Of a stretch of 42,738 nt of DNA, positions 30,131 through 42,738 are shown piece by piece (the stretch's first letter is position 1; each line of letters begins with the position of its first letter). The position numbers and the translations under genes are program-made. Source of the DNA: Streptomyces sp. ICBB 8177 (GTDB lineage: Bacteria > Actinomycetota > Actinomycetes > Streptomycetales > Streptomycetaceae); contig NZ_NSKH01000018.1 in assembly GCF_003144095.1 (NCBI RefSeq), forward strand, positions 1-42,738, written 5' to 3'. A model generated the notes under the pieces. The model had not been told where the DNA came from and searched no databases. It saw only the letters and a program-made list of their open reading frames with translations.

Positions 30131-31726
30131 TCATAGGGGCTGCGGGTCGGCCTCCGCGGCGTCGGCCTTGTCCGCGTCGGGCCTGAGGAACCAGCGGCGG
30201 GCCGAGACCAGCCACCAGGTCGCGGCGAAGCCCAGCACCGCCAGCACCGCGATCGGGGCGTAGTTGAAGGTCTTCGCGGTGACCGGGCTGGTCTGCGGGA
30301 GCATGAACAGGATGGTGATGACGATCACCCATGCGACCGCGACCAGCCCGATCGGGCGGGACCAGCGGCCCAGGTGCCAGGGCCCGCGTTCGAACCGTTC
30401 GCCCTGGCGCAGGCGCAGGAACGTGGGGATGACGTACGCGATGTACAGCCCGATCGTCGCGATGGACGTCACCGCCGCGTACGCGGTCGAGTTGATGAGG
30501 TACGGCAGGCCCAGGACGAGCGCGCCGCAGGCGGCCAGCCAGACCGCGTTGGTGGGGGTGCGGGTGCGCGGGTTGATGCGGTGCCAGACGCGGGACAGCG
30601 GCAGCGCGCCGTCGCGCGAGAACGCGTAGATCATCCGGCTGTTGGCGGTCACCGACGCCATCCCGCAGAACAGCTGGGCGCCGATCACCACGAGCAGCAG
30701 CAGCTTGCCGCCGGTCGCGCCGACCGCGTCCAGCAGGATCTGCGCGGGCGGCACCCCCGTCGCGGAGTTCAGCGTGCCGGCGTACGACTGGATGGCGAAG
30801 GTGAAGCCGAGCAGCAGCACCAGGCCGGCGATCCACGAGATCCAGATGGACCGCACGATGCCGCGCGGGCCGGCCGTCGAGGCGTCGTGGGTCTCCTCCG
30901 TCATGTGCGCCGACGCGTCGTACCCGGTAAAGGTGTACTGGGCGACCAATAGGCTGAGCAGGCCCACGTAGAGCGAACTGTGCCAGCCGGTGTCGTTGAC
31001 GAAGTGCGTGAAGACGAAGGACGCCGACTGGTGGTGGTCGGGCGCGAAGGTCAGCGCGCCGACGATCACCGCCACGCCCAGCACGTGCCACCACACGCTC
31101 ACGTCGTTCAGGAACGCCACGATGCGCACGCCGAACGTGTTGAGCACCGCGTGCACCAGCAGGATCGCCCCGAACAGCGCGATCGTGCGGCCCGGGGTGA
31201 CACGGAAGCCGAACTGCAGGTTCAGGTACGCGCCCAGGAAGCTCGCCGCGCCGAAGTCCACGCCCGCGGTGACCGCCACCTGCCCCAGCACGTTGAACCA
31301 GCCGGTGAACCACGCCCACGCGGCCGCCGACCGCCTCGGCGCCATCCGGTGCGCCCAGAAGTAGAGCCCGGCGGAGGTCGGGTACGCCGAACACACCTCC
31401 GCCATCGCCAGCCCCACGACCAGCGTCATCAGGCCGACCGCGACCCAGCCCCAGATCAGCATCGCCGGGCCGCCGGTGCCCATGCCGAAGCCGTAGAGCG
31501 TCAGACAGCCGGACAGCACCGAGATGATGGTGAACGAGACCGCGAAGTTGGAGAACGCGGACATCCGGCGCGCGAGCACCTGCGTGTAGCCGAGTTGACG
31601 CAGGCGTTCCTCGTCGGTGGAGGGCACGTCAGCGGAGGGCACCTCGGCGGGGGACGCGTCGCCGGAGGTGGCGATTGGGGCGGCATCGCCTGAAACGTCA
31701 GGCGGGAGACCATTGGTGTCTGTCAT
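30131..31726 (-). CDS. APC-family amino acid/polyamine permease
   Basis: The 531-residue membrane protein has 12 predicted spans after a Ser/Pro/Asp-rich cytoplasmic tail of about 40 residues. The N-terminal RRMSAFSNFAVSFTIISVLSG matches the start of GabP/Bat1-type amino acid or GABA permeases. GYDASAHMTEETHDASTAGPRG is the characteristic loop after span 6, and RMIYAFSRDGALPLSRVWH follows span 8. It imports amino acids or related amines by cation symport. The specific substrate (GABA, choline-like or branched amines) is not readable. Downstream is tRNA-Lys in the same direction; upstream a strong terminator separates it from the helicase gene. Confidence 0.92.
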   Translation of the reverse strand: MTDTNGLPPDVSGDAAPIATSGDASPAEVPSADVPSTDEERLRQLGYTQVLARRMSAFSNFAVSFTIISVLSGCLTLYGFGMGTGGPAMLIWGWVAVGLMTLVVGLAMAEVCSAYPTSAGLYFWAHRMAPRRSAAAWAWFTGWFNVLGQVAVTAGVDFGAASFLGAYLNLQFGFRVTPGRTIALFGAILLVHAVLNTFGVRIVAFLNDVSVWWHVLGVAVIVGALTFAPDHHQSASFVFTHFVNDTGWHSSLYVGLLSLLVAQYTFTGYDASAHMTEETHDASTAGPRGIVRSIWISWIAGLVLLLGFTFAIQSYAGTLNSATGVPPAQILLDAVGATGGKLLLLVVIGAQLFCGMASVTANSRMIYAFSRDGALPLSRVWHRINPRTRTPTNAVWLAACGALVLGLPYLINSTAYAAVTSIATIGLYIAYVIPTFLRLRQGERFERGPWHLGRWSRPIGLVAVAWVIVITILFMLPQTSPVTAKTFNYAPIAVLAVLGFAATWWLVSARRWFLRPDADKADAAEADPQPL

Positions 31727-31827
31727 GCCCCGAGCGATTCCCCCGCCACGCTCGTTCCATGCGGCGTTGGACGACTTTAAAGGTCTCGATTCAGACCGTT
31801 ACTGACAGCATGCGCTCAGCGAACGCC

Positions 31828-31874
31828 GAAGCGGCCCGTCGCGACGTCATCAGGACGTCGCGACGGGCCGCTTC
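31828..31874. terminator. 21-bp perfect hairpin after the DEAD helicase gene
   Basis: The arm starting GAAGCGGCCCGTCGCG at 31828-31848 is perfectly complementary to 31854-31874, with a 5-base loop (ATCAG). It lies 49 bp past the stop codon of the helicase gene (31923) and upstream of the APC start. Strong intrinsic-type terminator without a U-tract. Confidence 0.85.
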
Positions 31875-31922
31875 AGACTCGTGCGTCAGGCGCTGTGCAC
31901 TGTGCCGCGGGCGCCGGCCGCG

Positions 31923-34253
<2,331 letters not shown>

Positions 34254-34401
34254 GCTGAAGCTGAACCTCTCGGAGACAAGGCACGCGCCGGCTCCGCGGG
34301 TTCAGTACAACCGCCTCGATGCGGTCGGCCACAGGAGAAAAGGAACGCGCCACGCGGCGCTCTTCGGTGATGGCGCCGGGCAATGGATCAAACGATCTAC
34401 C

Positions 34402-34431
34402 AGCATACGCACACCCTCCCCCTACCTCCAA
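34402..34431 (-). promoter_or_regulatory. Predicted DEAD helicase promoter with long leader
   Basis: On the minus strand TTGGAG (34431-34426), an 18-base spacer and TATGCT (34407-34402) make a reasonable promoter. The start near 34395 leaves about 140 bases of untranslated leader before ATG 34253. Long leaders are usual for cold-responsive helicase genes. Confidence 0.5.
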
Positions 34432-34477
34432 ATGCCCAGGCAGACGCGGTGCGGGCGTGGGTTTTGAAGGTGAGCGG

Positions 34478-35005
34478 TCAGCGGTGCCAGCGGGCGGCGG
34501 CGTGCGGCTCGGCGCCGGGGGACGGGGAGGCCGCTCCGGTGGGGGCGGTGTCGGTGGGGGTCGGCGTGGGCGTGGGGCTCGCGGCGGGCGGCGGCGGGGC
34601 GGGCTGGCTCGGCCCGGCGGACTGCGGCGGCGGCGCGGGCTGCGCCGGGGCGGCGGGCGCGCGGCCCGGCGCGGAGGCGGGCGGTGCGCCGTGCGCGGCG
34701 GCGGAGGCGCGGGCGGACGCGGAGGCGCGGGCCGAGGCGGACGCGGCGGCGGCCGACCCCGCGGGCGGACGGCGGCCCGGCACGCTGTCGCCCACGGCGG
34801 CGGTGGGCACGGCGCCTGAGCCGCGCGAGGGGGCGGCGGACGCGCCGTGCGGCCCGGGCGCGGCGGCGGAGAACCGCATGCACCCGGCGGCGCCCCCGGC
34901 GAGCACGGCGACGAGCGGCACGGCGACGAGCGCGCTGCGGGCCCGGCGGGCGGCCCCGGCCGGGAGGGGTCCGGTCCGGGCGGACCGGTCGGAGGAGGCT
35001 GTCAC
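34478..35005 (-). CDS. Ala/Pro-rich putative lipoprotein
   Basis: The 175-residue product begins MTASSDRSARTGPLPAGAAR, then the hydrophobic segment RSALVAVPLVAVLAGGAAGC, whose end AAGC with the Cys near 42 is a plausible lipobox. The rest is low complexity: Ala/Ser/Arg repeats (SASARASASARASAAA), then Pro/Gln and PTPTPTPT runs. No folded domain is visible. It may be a cell-surface spacer protein or a wrongly retained low-complexity frame. The signal sequence and lipobox favour a real gene. It lies 155 bp after the zincin gene in the same direction. Confidence 0.55.
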   Translation of the reverse strand: MTASSDRSARTGPLPAGAARRARSALVAVPLVAVLAGGAAGCMRFSAAAPGPHGASAAPSRGSGAVPTAAVGDSVPGRRPPAGSAAAASASARASASARASAAAHGAPPASAPGRAPAAPAQPAPPPQSAGPSQPAPPPPAASPTPTPTPTDTAPTGAASPSPGAEPHAAARWHR

Positions 35006-35160
35006 GCCCTGCCCAACGCGTCCGCCCCCACCCAGGACACGCGCGGGAGGAACGCGGCAGCGGTCCGCACGGCAGGCCGAGGGGGCGAGGCGGTGGCGCG
35101 CGGGGGCCTGCGGGGGGGGCGGACGGCGCAGGGCTCAGGGCTCAGGGGCGTGCGGCGGGG

Positions 35161-35511
35161 TCACCCGTACCCCAGCGCCTCCAGCCGTTCGTCGTCGATG
35201 CCGAAGTAGTGGGCGACCTCGTGGACGACGGTGACCTCGACCTCCGCCGCGACCTCGTCCTCGTTGTCACAACGGCGCAGGATCGGGCCCCTGTAGACGG
35301 TGATGCGGTCGGGCAGCACGCCCGCGTACCACTCGCCGCGTTCGGTCAGCGGCGTCCCCTCGTACAGCCCGAACACCTCGGGCCGCCCGGGGTCGGGCTC
35401 GTCCTCGACGAAGACGGCGACGTTGTCCATCAGGCTCGCCAGCTCGGGCGGGATGCGGTCCAGCGCCCGCCCCACCAGCTCCTCGAACTCCTCGGGAGTC
35501 ATCTCCAGCAC
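35161..35511 (-). CDS. Metallopeptidase-like protein (Zincin_1 family)
   Basis: The 116-residue protein starts VLEMTPEEFEELVGRALDRI (GTG 35511; ATG 35502 is an alternative). The family hallmark EVEVTVVHEVAHYFGIDDERL holds the HExxH zinc motif followed by Gly-Ile-Asp. YRGPILRRC and the acidic stretch VEDEP are also typical. These small proteins resemble the catalytic core of minimal zincins. Their substrates are not known. It is one of the most widely conserved unknown proteins of actinobacteria. No signal peptide, so it is cytoplasmic. Confidence 0.88.
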   Translation of the reverse strand: MLEMTPEEFEELVGRALDRIPPELASLMDNVAVFVEDEPDPGRPEVFGLYEGTPLTERGEWYAGVLPDRITVYRGPILRRCDNEDEVAAEVEVTVVHEVAHYFGIDDERLEALGYG

Positions 35512-35574
35512 ACCGCCATTGTGTGCCGCCGGAACGCCGCGCGGGGACGGCCGACCACGCGGAACGAAACCGTT

Positions 35575-35604
35575 TTGCCGATCCCCCGGCCCATCCCATA
35601 TGCT
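35575..35604 (+). promoter_or_regulatory. Predicted tRNA-Glu promoter
   Basis: TTGCCG (35575-35580), an 18-base spacer and TATGCT (35599-35604) precede the tRNA-Glu by 47 bp. The same -10 hexamer, TATGCT, occurs at the predicted tRNA-Lys and DEAD helicase promoters in this window. Confidence 0.55.
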
Positions 35605-35651
35605 TCCCACGTCCCCGACGTGCGCCGATCGGCGCTGACGGCGGCCAGTTA

Positions 35652-35724
35652 GCCCTCATCGTCTAGTGGCCCAGGACGCCGCCCTTTCAAGGCGGTAGCA
35701 CGGGTTCGAATCCCGTTGGGGGCA
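35652..35724 (+). tRNA. tRNA-Glu (anticodon TTC)
   Basis: The cloverleaf begins GCCCTCATCGTCTAGTGG. The anticodon loop is CTTTCAA (anticodon 35686-35688), with T-arm GGGTTCGAATCCC and acceptor end TGGGGGC plus discriminator A. CCA follows directly in the genome (35725-35727), unlike tRNA-Lys and tRNA-Phe in this window. A terminator with a T-run follows. Confidence 0.96.
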
Positions 35725-35740
35725 CCACGCAAGAACGTCA

Positions 35741-35777
35741 CGCTCCACCCGGCACGAACGCCGGGTGGAGCGTTTTT
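35741..35777 (+). terminator. Intrinsic terminator of tRNA-Glu
   Basis: CGCTCCACCCGGC (35741-35753) pairs perfectly with GCCGGGTGGAGCG (35760-35772) and is followed by TTTTTCG. This is a textbook stem plus U-tract. It may also serve the converging acetyltransferase gene on the other strand. Confidence 0.93.
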
Positions 35778-35850
35778 CGTACGGCGTGCCGTTCGTGCGC
35801 GCCGCACGGTGCTGACGCCGCGGCAGGACGTCGCACCGCGGCCGTCTCGC

Positions 35851-36384
35851 CTAGCGCGTCGTGCGGTGCTCCATCTCGTACTCGTCGCCCAGCGGGCGGG
35901 TACGGGTGAAGCCCGCCTTGCGGTAGAAGGCCTCGGCGCGGGCGTTGTCGCGGTGGACCATCAGGCGCACGCGGGCCAGGTCGCCGCGTTCCCGCGCCCA
36001 GTCGAGCGCCGCGCGGAACAGGGCCGGCGCGACGGCCGTGCCGCGGTGCTCCTGCCGCACGAAGACGCCGACCAGGTGGCCCTGGCGCTGCTCGACGCGT
36101 TCGCCGGCGAAGTCCACCGTGCCGGGCTCCTCGACCAGGACGGTCACCATGCCCGCCAGCTCGCCGCCCTGCGTCTCGGCGACGAACTGCCGGTTGGGCC
36201 CGCCCTCCGCGGCGTCCGCCGTCCGCTCCTTCCAGAACGCGTCCGGCTGCGCGACGGCGTCGTCGTACGTCTCCAGGAAGGCGATGGACGCCAGCGGGTC
36301 CCGAAGCGCGGTCAGCCGCAGCTCTTTCACCGCGGCCCACTCGTCCACGCGCACGGGCCTGACCCGGTAGCCGTCGTCGCTCAT
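35851..36384 (-). CDS. GNAT-family N-acetyltransferase
   Basis: The 177-residue product has the GNAT layout. The N-terminal RVRPVRVDEWAAVKELRLTA is followed by a strand-rich middle. The acetyl-CoA site is LVGVFVRQEHRGTAVAPALF, with Q/R-x2-G-x-A as RGTAVA, and the C-terminal MVHRDNARAEAFYRKAGF is characteristic. It transfers an acetyl group from acetyl-CoA to an amine. The acceptor cannot be told from sequence; it could be a small molecule or a protein N-terminus. ATG 36384 begins MSDDGYRVRPVR. It is a single gene between tRNA-Glu and the decayed WhiJ-type locus. Confidence 0.93.
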   Translation of the reverse strand: MSDDGYRVRPVRVDEWAAVKELRLTALRDPLASIAFLETYDDAVAQPDAFWKERTADAAEGGPNRQFVAETQGGELAGMVTVLVEEPGTVDFAGERVEQRQGHLVGVFVRQEHRGTAVAPALFRAALDWARERGDLARVRLMVHRDNARAEAFYRKAGFTRTRPLGDEYEMEHRTTR

Positions 36385-36445
36385 GGGGCCATCGTTGGAC
36401 GGACGAGGAGGGCGCGCAATCGATTTGGCCTCAGGATGCGATGGC

Positions 36446-36637
36446 TCACAGAAGGTGGTCGGCCTTGCCCGCCTTGATGTCGGTGATCAGGGTGCGCAGG
36501 GCCTCGACGGAGTCGGCGACGTAGCGCTCCTCCTGGCCGTTGACGGCTATGTACGCGTTCCCGTCGGCGTCCGTGCCGATGCGGAAGCAGTTGTTGCCTT
36601 CCGCGCAGAACGGGGCTTCCCAGGTGATGTCAGGCAT
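36446..36637 (-). CDS. DUF397-like small protein of a WhiJ-type locus
   Basis: The 63-residue product, MPDITWEAPFCAEGNNCFRI and onward, ends in DSVEALRTLITDIKAGKADH. It resembles the DUF397 family of small streptomycete proteins with a conserved (S/F)C-x-GNNC segment. These are almost always encoded next to an XRE/DUF5753 regulator and act as its partner. GAGGAG lies nine bases before ATG 36637, overlapping the end of the XRE relic at 36650, so the two were translationally linked. This gene is intact although its partner is broken. Confidence 0.8.
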   Translation of the reverse strand: MPDITWEAPFCAEGNNCFRIGTDADGNAYIAVNGQEERYVADSVEALRTLITDIKAGKADHLL

Positions 36638-36649
36638 GAGCGTCTCTCC

Positions 36650-37304
36650 TCAGAGTTGCTTCGCGATGGAACGAAAGAGATCGCAGGACTTCGACGGGCT
36701 CAAGCAATGCTCATCCATCCACGCCAAGTGAGCCTGGTGCTTGGCGAGTTGGGCTTCCGCATGCACGAACTCGGGACCATGAGCCGTGTCCACCTGCGCG
36801 GTATCGAGTTGCCGCACCGGTCCTTCGGCGTAGAGCAGGGCGTGGCCCGCCGCCGGAAAGATTCCCGCGCCGAACGGGATGACCCGCAAGGTCACATGGC
36901 TGAGTTCCGATGCGGCACACAAGTAGTCGAGCCGGGCCCCGCATGACGCCGCGACCGCCGAACTGCATGTGGAGCGCCGCCTCGTGGATGTAGCCGACGT
37001 ACGGCCGGGCGATCTCCTCATCGAGGATGCGCCGACGCTCCATGCGATGCTTCACCCGCAACTCGACCTCCAGACGCGGCAGCGGTGGGAGCACGGCATC
37101 GAAGATGCTGCGCGCGTAGGGCTCCGTGCAGCAGGCCGGGTACGTGCACGGTCTGGACGGTGAGGATGCGCCGGGCGTGCCACTCGGTTTCCGCGATGTC
37201 GAGCAGCCCAGGTGGCAAGAGGCCACGGCACCGCTCCCACCAGCCGCGCTCCTGGCTTTCGCCATCGCCACGAGGGCTTCCCGGTAGGCGTCCTGTCCGC
37301 ACAT
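36650..37304 (-). pseudogene. Frameshifted, headless XRE/DUF5753 (WhiJ-like) regulator
   Basis: Conserved DUF5753 text runs along the minus strand but changes frame three times. AYREALVAMAKA comes first (to about 37255), then QERGWWERCRGLLPPGLLDI and VQTVHVPGLL (about 37250-37130). EPYARSIFDAVLPPLPRLEV to YVGYIHEAALHMQFGG follows (about 37130-36965), and finally LDYLCAASELSHVTLRVIPF to the end (36650). The N-terminal helix-turn-helix is absent; the text begins abruptly near 37300. In intact homologues this protein binds DNA and partners with DUF397. It cannot make a functional product. Confidence 0.88.
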
Positions 37305-37306
37305 GC

Positions 37307-37560
37307 AGGCACGGCACCCGCGGCACGGACGGCGACCGCGTCGAACTCGTCCTGTGGCCCGCCGACGGGCACTACTGGCTCGCCGTCTCCGACCCGGGCG
37401 CCAACGCCCACACCCCCTCCACGGCGCGCCCCGGCCCGGAGTGCGAGAGCGGCCGGGGACTGTTCCTGGTCGACCACCTCGCCGCCGCCTGGACCGTGCG
37501 CCGCCGCCCCGTCCGGGGCCGGTCCGTCATCGCCGGCCTCGCGATGCCCGGGGCAAGTGA
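37307..37560 (+). pseudogene. C-terminal fragment of an anti-sigma-type HATPase
   Basis: The plus strand reads RHGTRGTDGDRVELVLWPAD, GHYWLAVSDPGANAHTPST, ECESGRGLFLVDHLAAAWTV and VRGRSVIAGLAMPG. This is the second half of the streptomycete HATPase family that accompanies WhiJ/DUF397 loci. The text begins abruptly inside the N-box (normally NAVRHG), so the first half is missing. The normal end is also lost, as the frame runs on into tRNA-Asp. It abuts the headless XRE relic back to back. Confidence 0.82.
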
Positions 37561-37648
37561 TCCGTTCCGGGCCTCACGCCATCGCGGCGGGCACCCCGGG
37601 GGGACGGAACGCGCGACGAGGCGGCCGGCGGCGTCCCTTCTCGGCGCG

Positions 37649-37678
37649 TTCAGGGTGCCCTCCGGATTCTGCTACGCT
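37649..37678 (+). promoter_or_regulatory. Possible promoter of the tRNA-Asp/tRNA-Phe operon
   Basis: TTCAGG (37649-37654), an 18-base spacer and TACGCT (37673-37678) lie about 135 bp upstream of tRNA-Asp. No better hexamers were found closer in. Moderate support only. Confidence 0.4.
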
Positions 37679-37814
37679 GATCCAGCGACGTCAGCCCGTC
37701 GAAACGCCCCGAAACGACCTTCCGAGGTCCCGGCGGGGGGTGAGAGAGCTGGGGCCGCGAAGATTCGTGCGGGAGCAGTCCTCGACATGTGTCAGACTTG
37801 TACCGCACACGCTT

Positions 37815-37889
37815 GGTCCTGTGGAGCAGTTTGGAGTGCTCGCCACCCTGTCAAGGTGGAGGCCGCGGGTTCAAATCCCGTCAGGACCG
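37815..37889 (+). tRNA. tRNA-Asp (anticodon GTC), copy 1
   Basis: The sequence begins GGTCCTGTGGAGCAGTTTGG. The anticodon loop is CTGTCAA (anticodon 37850-37852), with T-arm GGGTTCAAATCCC and acceptor end CAGGACC plus discriminator G. It is followed after four bases by tRNA-Phe. The copy at 42486 is identical over all 75 bases. Confidence 0.96.
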
Positions 37890-37893
37890 CTGC

Positions 37894-37967
37894 GGCTGGG
37901 TAGCTCAGTTGGTACGAGCGACCGCCTGAAAAGCGGTAGGTCGCCGGTTCGACCCCGGCCCCAGCCA
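37894..37967 (+). tRNA. tRNA-Phe (anticodon GAA)
   Basis: The sequence begins GGCTGGGTAGCTCAGTTGGT. The anticodon loop is CTGAAAA (anticodon 37928-37930), with T-arm CGGTTCGACCCCG and acceptor end CCCAGCC plus discriminator A. CCA is not encoded. It is co-transcribed with tRNA-Asp, and a perfect hairpin follows. Confidence 0.96.
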
Positions 37968-37971
37968 CCGC

Positions 37972-38009
37972 ACGACGTAGGCCCCGTCTCCGGACGGGGC
38001 CTACGTCGT
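37972..38009 (+). terminator. Terminator of the tRNA-Asp/tRNA-Phe operon
   Basis: ACGACGTAGGCCCCGTC (37972-37988) pairs perfectly with GACGGGGCCTACGTCGT (37993-38009) around a TCCG tetraloop. The stem is 17 bp and followed by TCTGG. Confidence 0.93.
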
Positions 38010-38088
38010 TCTGGCAGGCGCTCCGCGATCATTCGTCCGGGTGATGTGACTTGTCGCACGCCACGTCGCGCCCCGTAAGCCCCTCCGC

Positions 38089-38388
38089 ATGGCCGACCAC
38101 GTCTCGGGGAACGAGATCGCCGCGTTGACCCGTCGTTATGAGGACACCCGAAGCGACGTCGAGACGATCAAGCACGACGTGCTGTCCCTCAAGGTGGAGC
38201 TGGCGTAGCTCCGACGCGACCTGGACGGCTTCCGCACGGAGGTCCGAGAGCGCTTCGACGCCCACGAGGCCAAGTTCGACGCTCAAGGAGCCAAGATCGA
38301 CGCCTTCATCACCGAACAACGCTCCGTCAACGCCACCCTCGTCGACCTGCTCACCAACCTCGTGGGCCGCAAGGCCGACGGAGAGTAG
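38089..38388 (+). pseudogene. Coiled-coil protein gene interrupted by an amber codon
   Basis: From ATG 38089 the frame reads MADHVSGNEIAALTRRYEDT, then LSLKVELA, a TAG at 38206-38208, then LRRDLDGFRTEVRERFDAHE and on to GRKADGE-stop at 38386. Both halves have the same heptad-rich coiled-coil character and share one frame. A single C-to-T change of a Gln codon (CAG) would therefore explain the stop. There is no restart codon soon after it. The intact protein would have 99 residues. Function is unknown. It could be a fresh pseudogene, a sequencing error or, less likely, read-through. Confidence 0.7.
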
Positions 38389-38460
38389 GACCGCCCCCCT
38401 CCTGCCGCCCCGGAAACCCGTTCGCCGTTCTCGGGCCCCGGGTGAGATCCTGGGGGCCGT

Positions 38461-42387
<3,927 letters not shown>

Positions 42388-42412
42388 ACCGGGAGGGCCC
42401 CGGGTTCGCGAG

Positions 42413-42443
42413 TTCGACCAGGGGCCCTGACCTGCTGTACAGT
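42413..42443 (+). promoter_or_regulatory. Possible promoter of tRNA-Asp copy 2
   Basis: TACAGT (42438-42443) is a good -10, 42 bp before the tRNA. TTCGAC (42413-42418) lies 19 bases upstream as a weak -35. Confidence 0.45.
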
Positions 42444-42485
42444 CATCCACGCAACGAAGCGCGCACGACGCGCCTACGCACACCA

Positions 42486-42560
42486 GGTCCTGTGGAGCAG
42501 TTTGGAGTGCTCGCCACCCTGTCAAGGTGGAGGCCGCGGGTTCAAATCCCGTCAGGACCG
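42486..42560 (+). tRNA. tRNA-Asp (anticodon GTC), copy 2
   Basis: All 75 bases are identical to the copy at 37815. The anticodon is at 42521-42523. The flanks differ (AGGCC-like hairpin downstream instead of tRNA-Phe). The copy lies 4671 bp from copy 1 in the same direction with hrpA between. Confidence 0.96.
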
Positions 42561-42579
42561 CCTGATTACGAAGCAAGAA

Positions 42580-42612
42580 GGCCCGCACCCGTGGACGGGG
42601 GCGGGCCGTTCT
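42580..42612 (+). terminator. Terminator of tRNA-Asp copy 2
   Basis: GGCCCGC (42580-42586) pairs with GCGGGCC (42601-42607), with inner CCCGT/ACGGG pairing, and is followed by GTTCTGCT. Confidence 0.8.
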
Positions 42613-42659
42613 GCTGTCCGCAGGCCGCGCCCGGCGGCGGAGCCGCCCATCGGACACAG

Positions 42660-42709
42660 CAAATCCCGTCAGGACCGCCTGGTTACGAAGCGAGAAGGCC
42701 CGCACCCGC
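42660..42709 (+). repeat. Duplicate of the tRNA-Asp 3' end and its downstream flank
   Basis: From CAAATCCCGTCAGGACCGCC onward, 42660-42709 repeats 42543-42592 with only two differences in the first 49 bases, an offset of 117 bp. It contains the T-arm and acceptor 3' strand of tRNA-Asp plus the start of the terminator, but no 5' half. It is either the stump of a deleted third tRNA-Asp or an attachment-site scar. A second hairpin (GGCCCGC 42697-42703 with GGCGGGCC 42717-42724) follows it. Confidence 0.88.
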
Positions 42710-42724
42710 GAAGGGTGGCGGGCC
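42697..42724 (+). terminator. Second hairpin behind the tRNA-Asp tail copy
   Basis: GGCCCGC and ACCC pair with GGGT and GGCGGGCC around CGCGAA, with one unpaired G. It is the counterpart of the terminator at 42580 with changed loop bases, showing that the duplicated block included the terminator. Confidence 0.7.
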
Positions 42725-42738
42725 GCTCCGCTGCCCGC

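Noticed and set aside
37085-37903. 272-codon plus-strand frame running through the XRE relic, HATPase relic and tRNA-Asp
   Set aside because: Only the middle part (37307-37560) resembles a protein; the rest is antisense to the XRE relic or runs into a tRNA, so it is not an intact gene.

Overview
The window is high-GC chromosomal DNA from an actinomycete, most likely Streptomyces or a close relative. The evidence is strong G/C at third codon positions, GTG starts, and typical streptomycete gene types: an AfsR-like SARP/NB-ARC regulator, PAS-SpoIIE-ATPase phosphatases, WhiJ-like XRE/DUF397 remnants, a ydaO-type c-di-AMP riboswitch in front of a cell-wall hydrolase, and leaderless genes. No complete mobile element, CRISPR array or phage is visible. 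Most of the window is core chromosome, with small decayed accessory patches beside tRNA genes.

Layout. 1-350: leader and promoter of an rRNA operon reading leftwards out of the window. 344-2331: divergent marR / MFS exporter pair. 2433-9096: PAS-SpoIIE phosphatase, an NDH-2-like flavoprotein, a TetR regulator, and an ECF sigma factor fused to a zinc-finger, a membrane span, a Pro/Thr stalk and an NPCBM sugar-binding-like domain. 9121-14645: AfsR-like regulator and an asparagine-synthase-like ATP enzyme, probably one leftward unit. 14646-15750: a 1.1 kb gene-free stretch with phased short repeats. 15751-23212: HTH-type regulator, L-2-hydroxyglutarate oxidase, TrmB, a trypsin-like protease, a PrsW-like protease and a small hydrophobic protein. 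23470-28574: M23 peptidase under a c-di-AMP riboswitch, a 188-residue unknown protein, an M6-like metalloprotease lipoprotein and a membrane-anchored esterase. 28575-30089: gene relic, large dyads and tRNA-Lys. 30131-36384: APC permease, DEAD-box RNA helicase, Ala/Pro lipoprotein, zincin, tRNA-Glu and a GNAT acetyltransferase. 36446-37560: wreck of a WhiJ-type locus. 37815-42738: tRNA-Asp, tRNA-Phe, a coiled-coil gene with an in-frame amber codon, hrpA, a second identical tRNA-Asp and a copy of that tRNA's tail.

Themes. RNA functions recur (rRNA operon, five tRNAs, TrmB, DEAD helicase, HrpA). Envelope sensing and remodelling also recur (fused sigma factor, PrsW, M23 under c-di-AMP control, S1 and M6-like proteases). 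The least ordinary parts are the single-chain membrane sigma factor, the asparagine-synthase-like/SARP pair with its 26-bp phased box array, the 24-bp phased boxes in front of the SpoIIE phosphatase gene, the deletion scar joining two decapitated divergent genes near 37300, and the paired 27-bp dyads beside tRNA-Lys.
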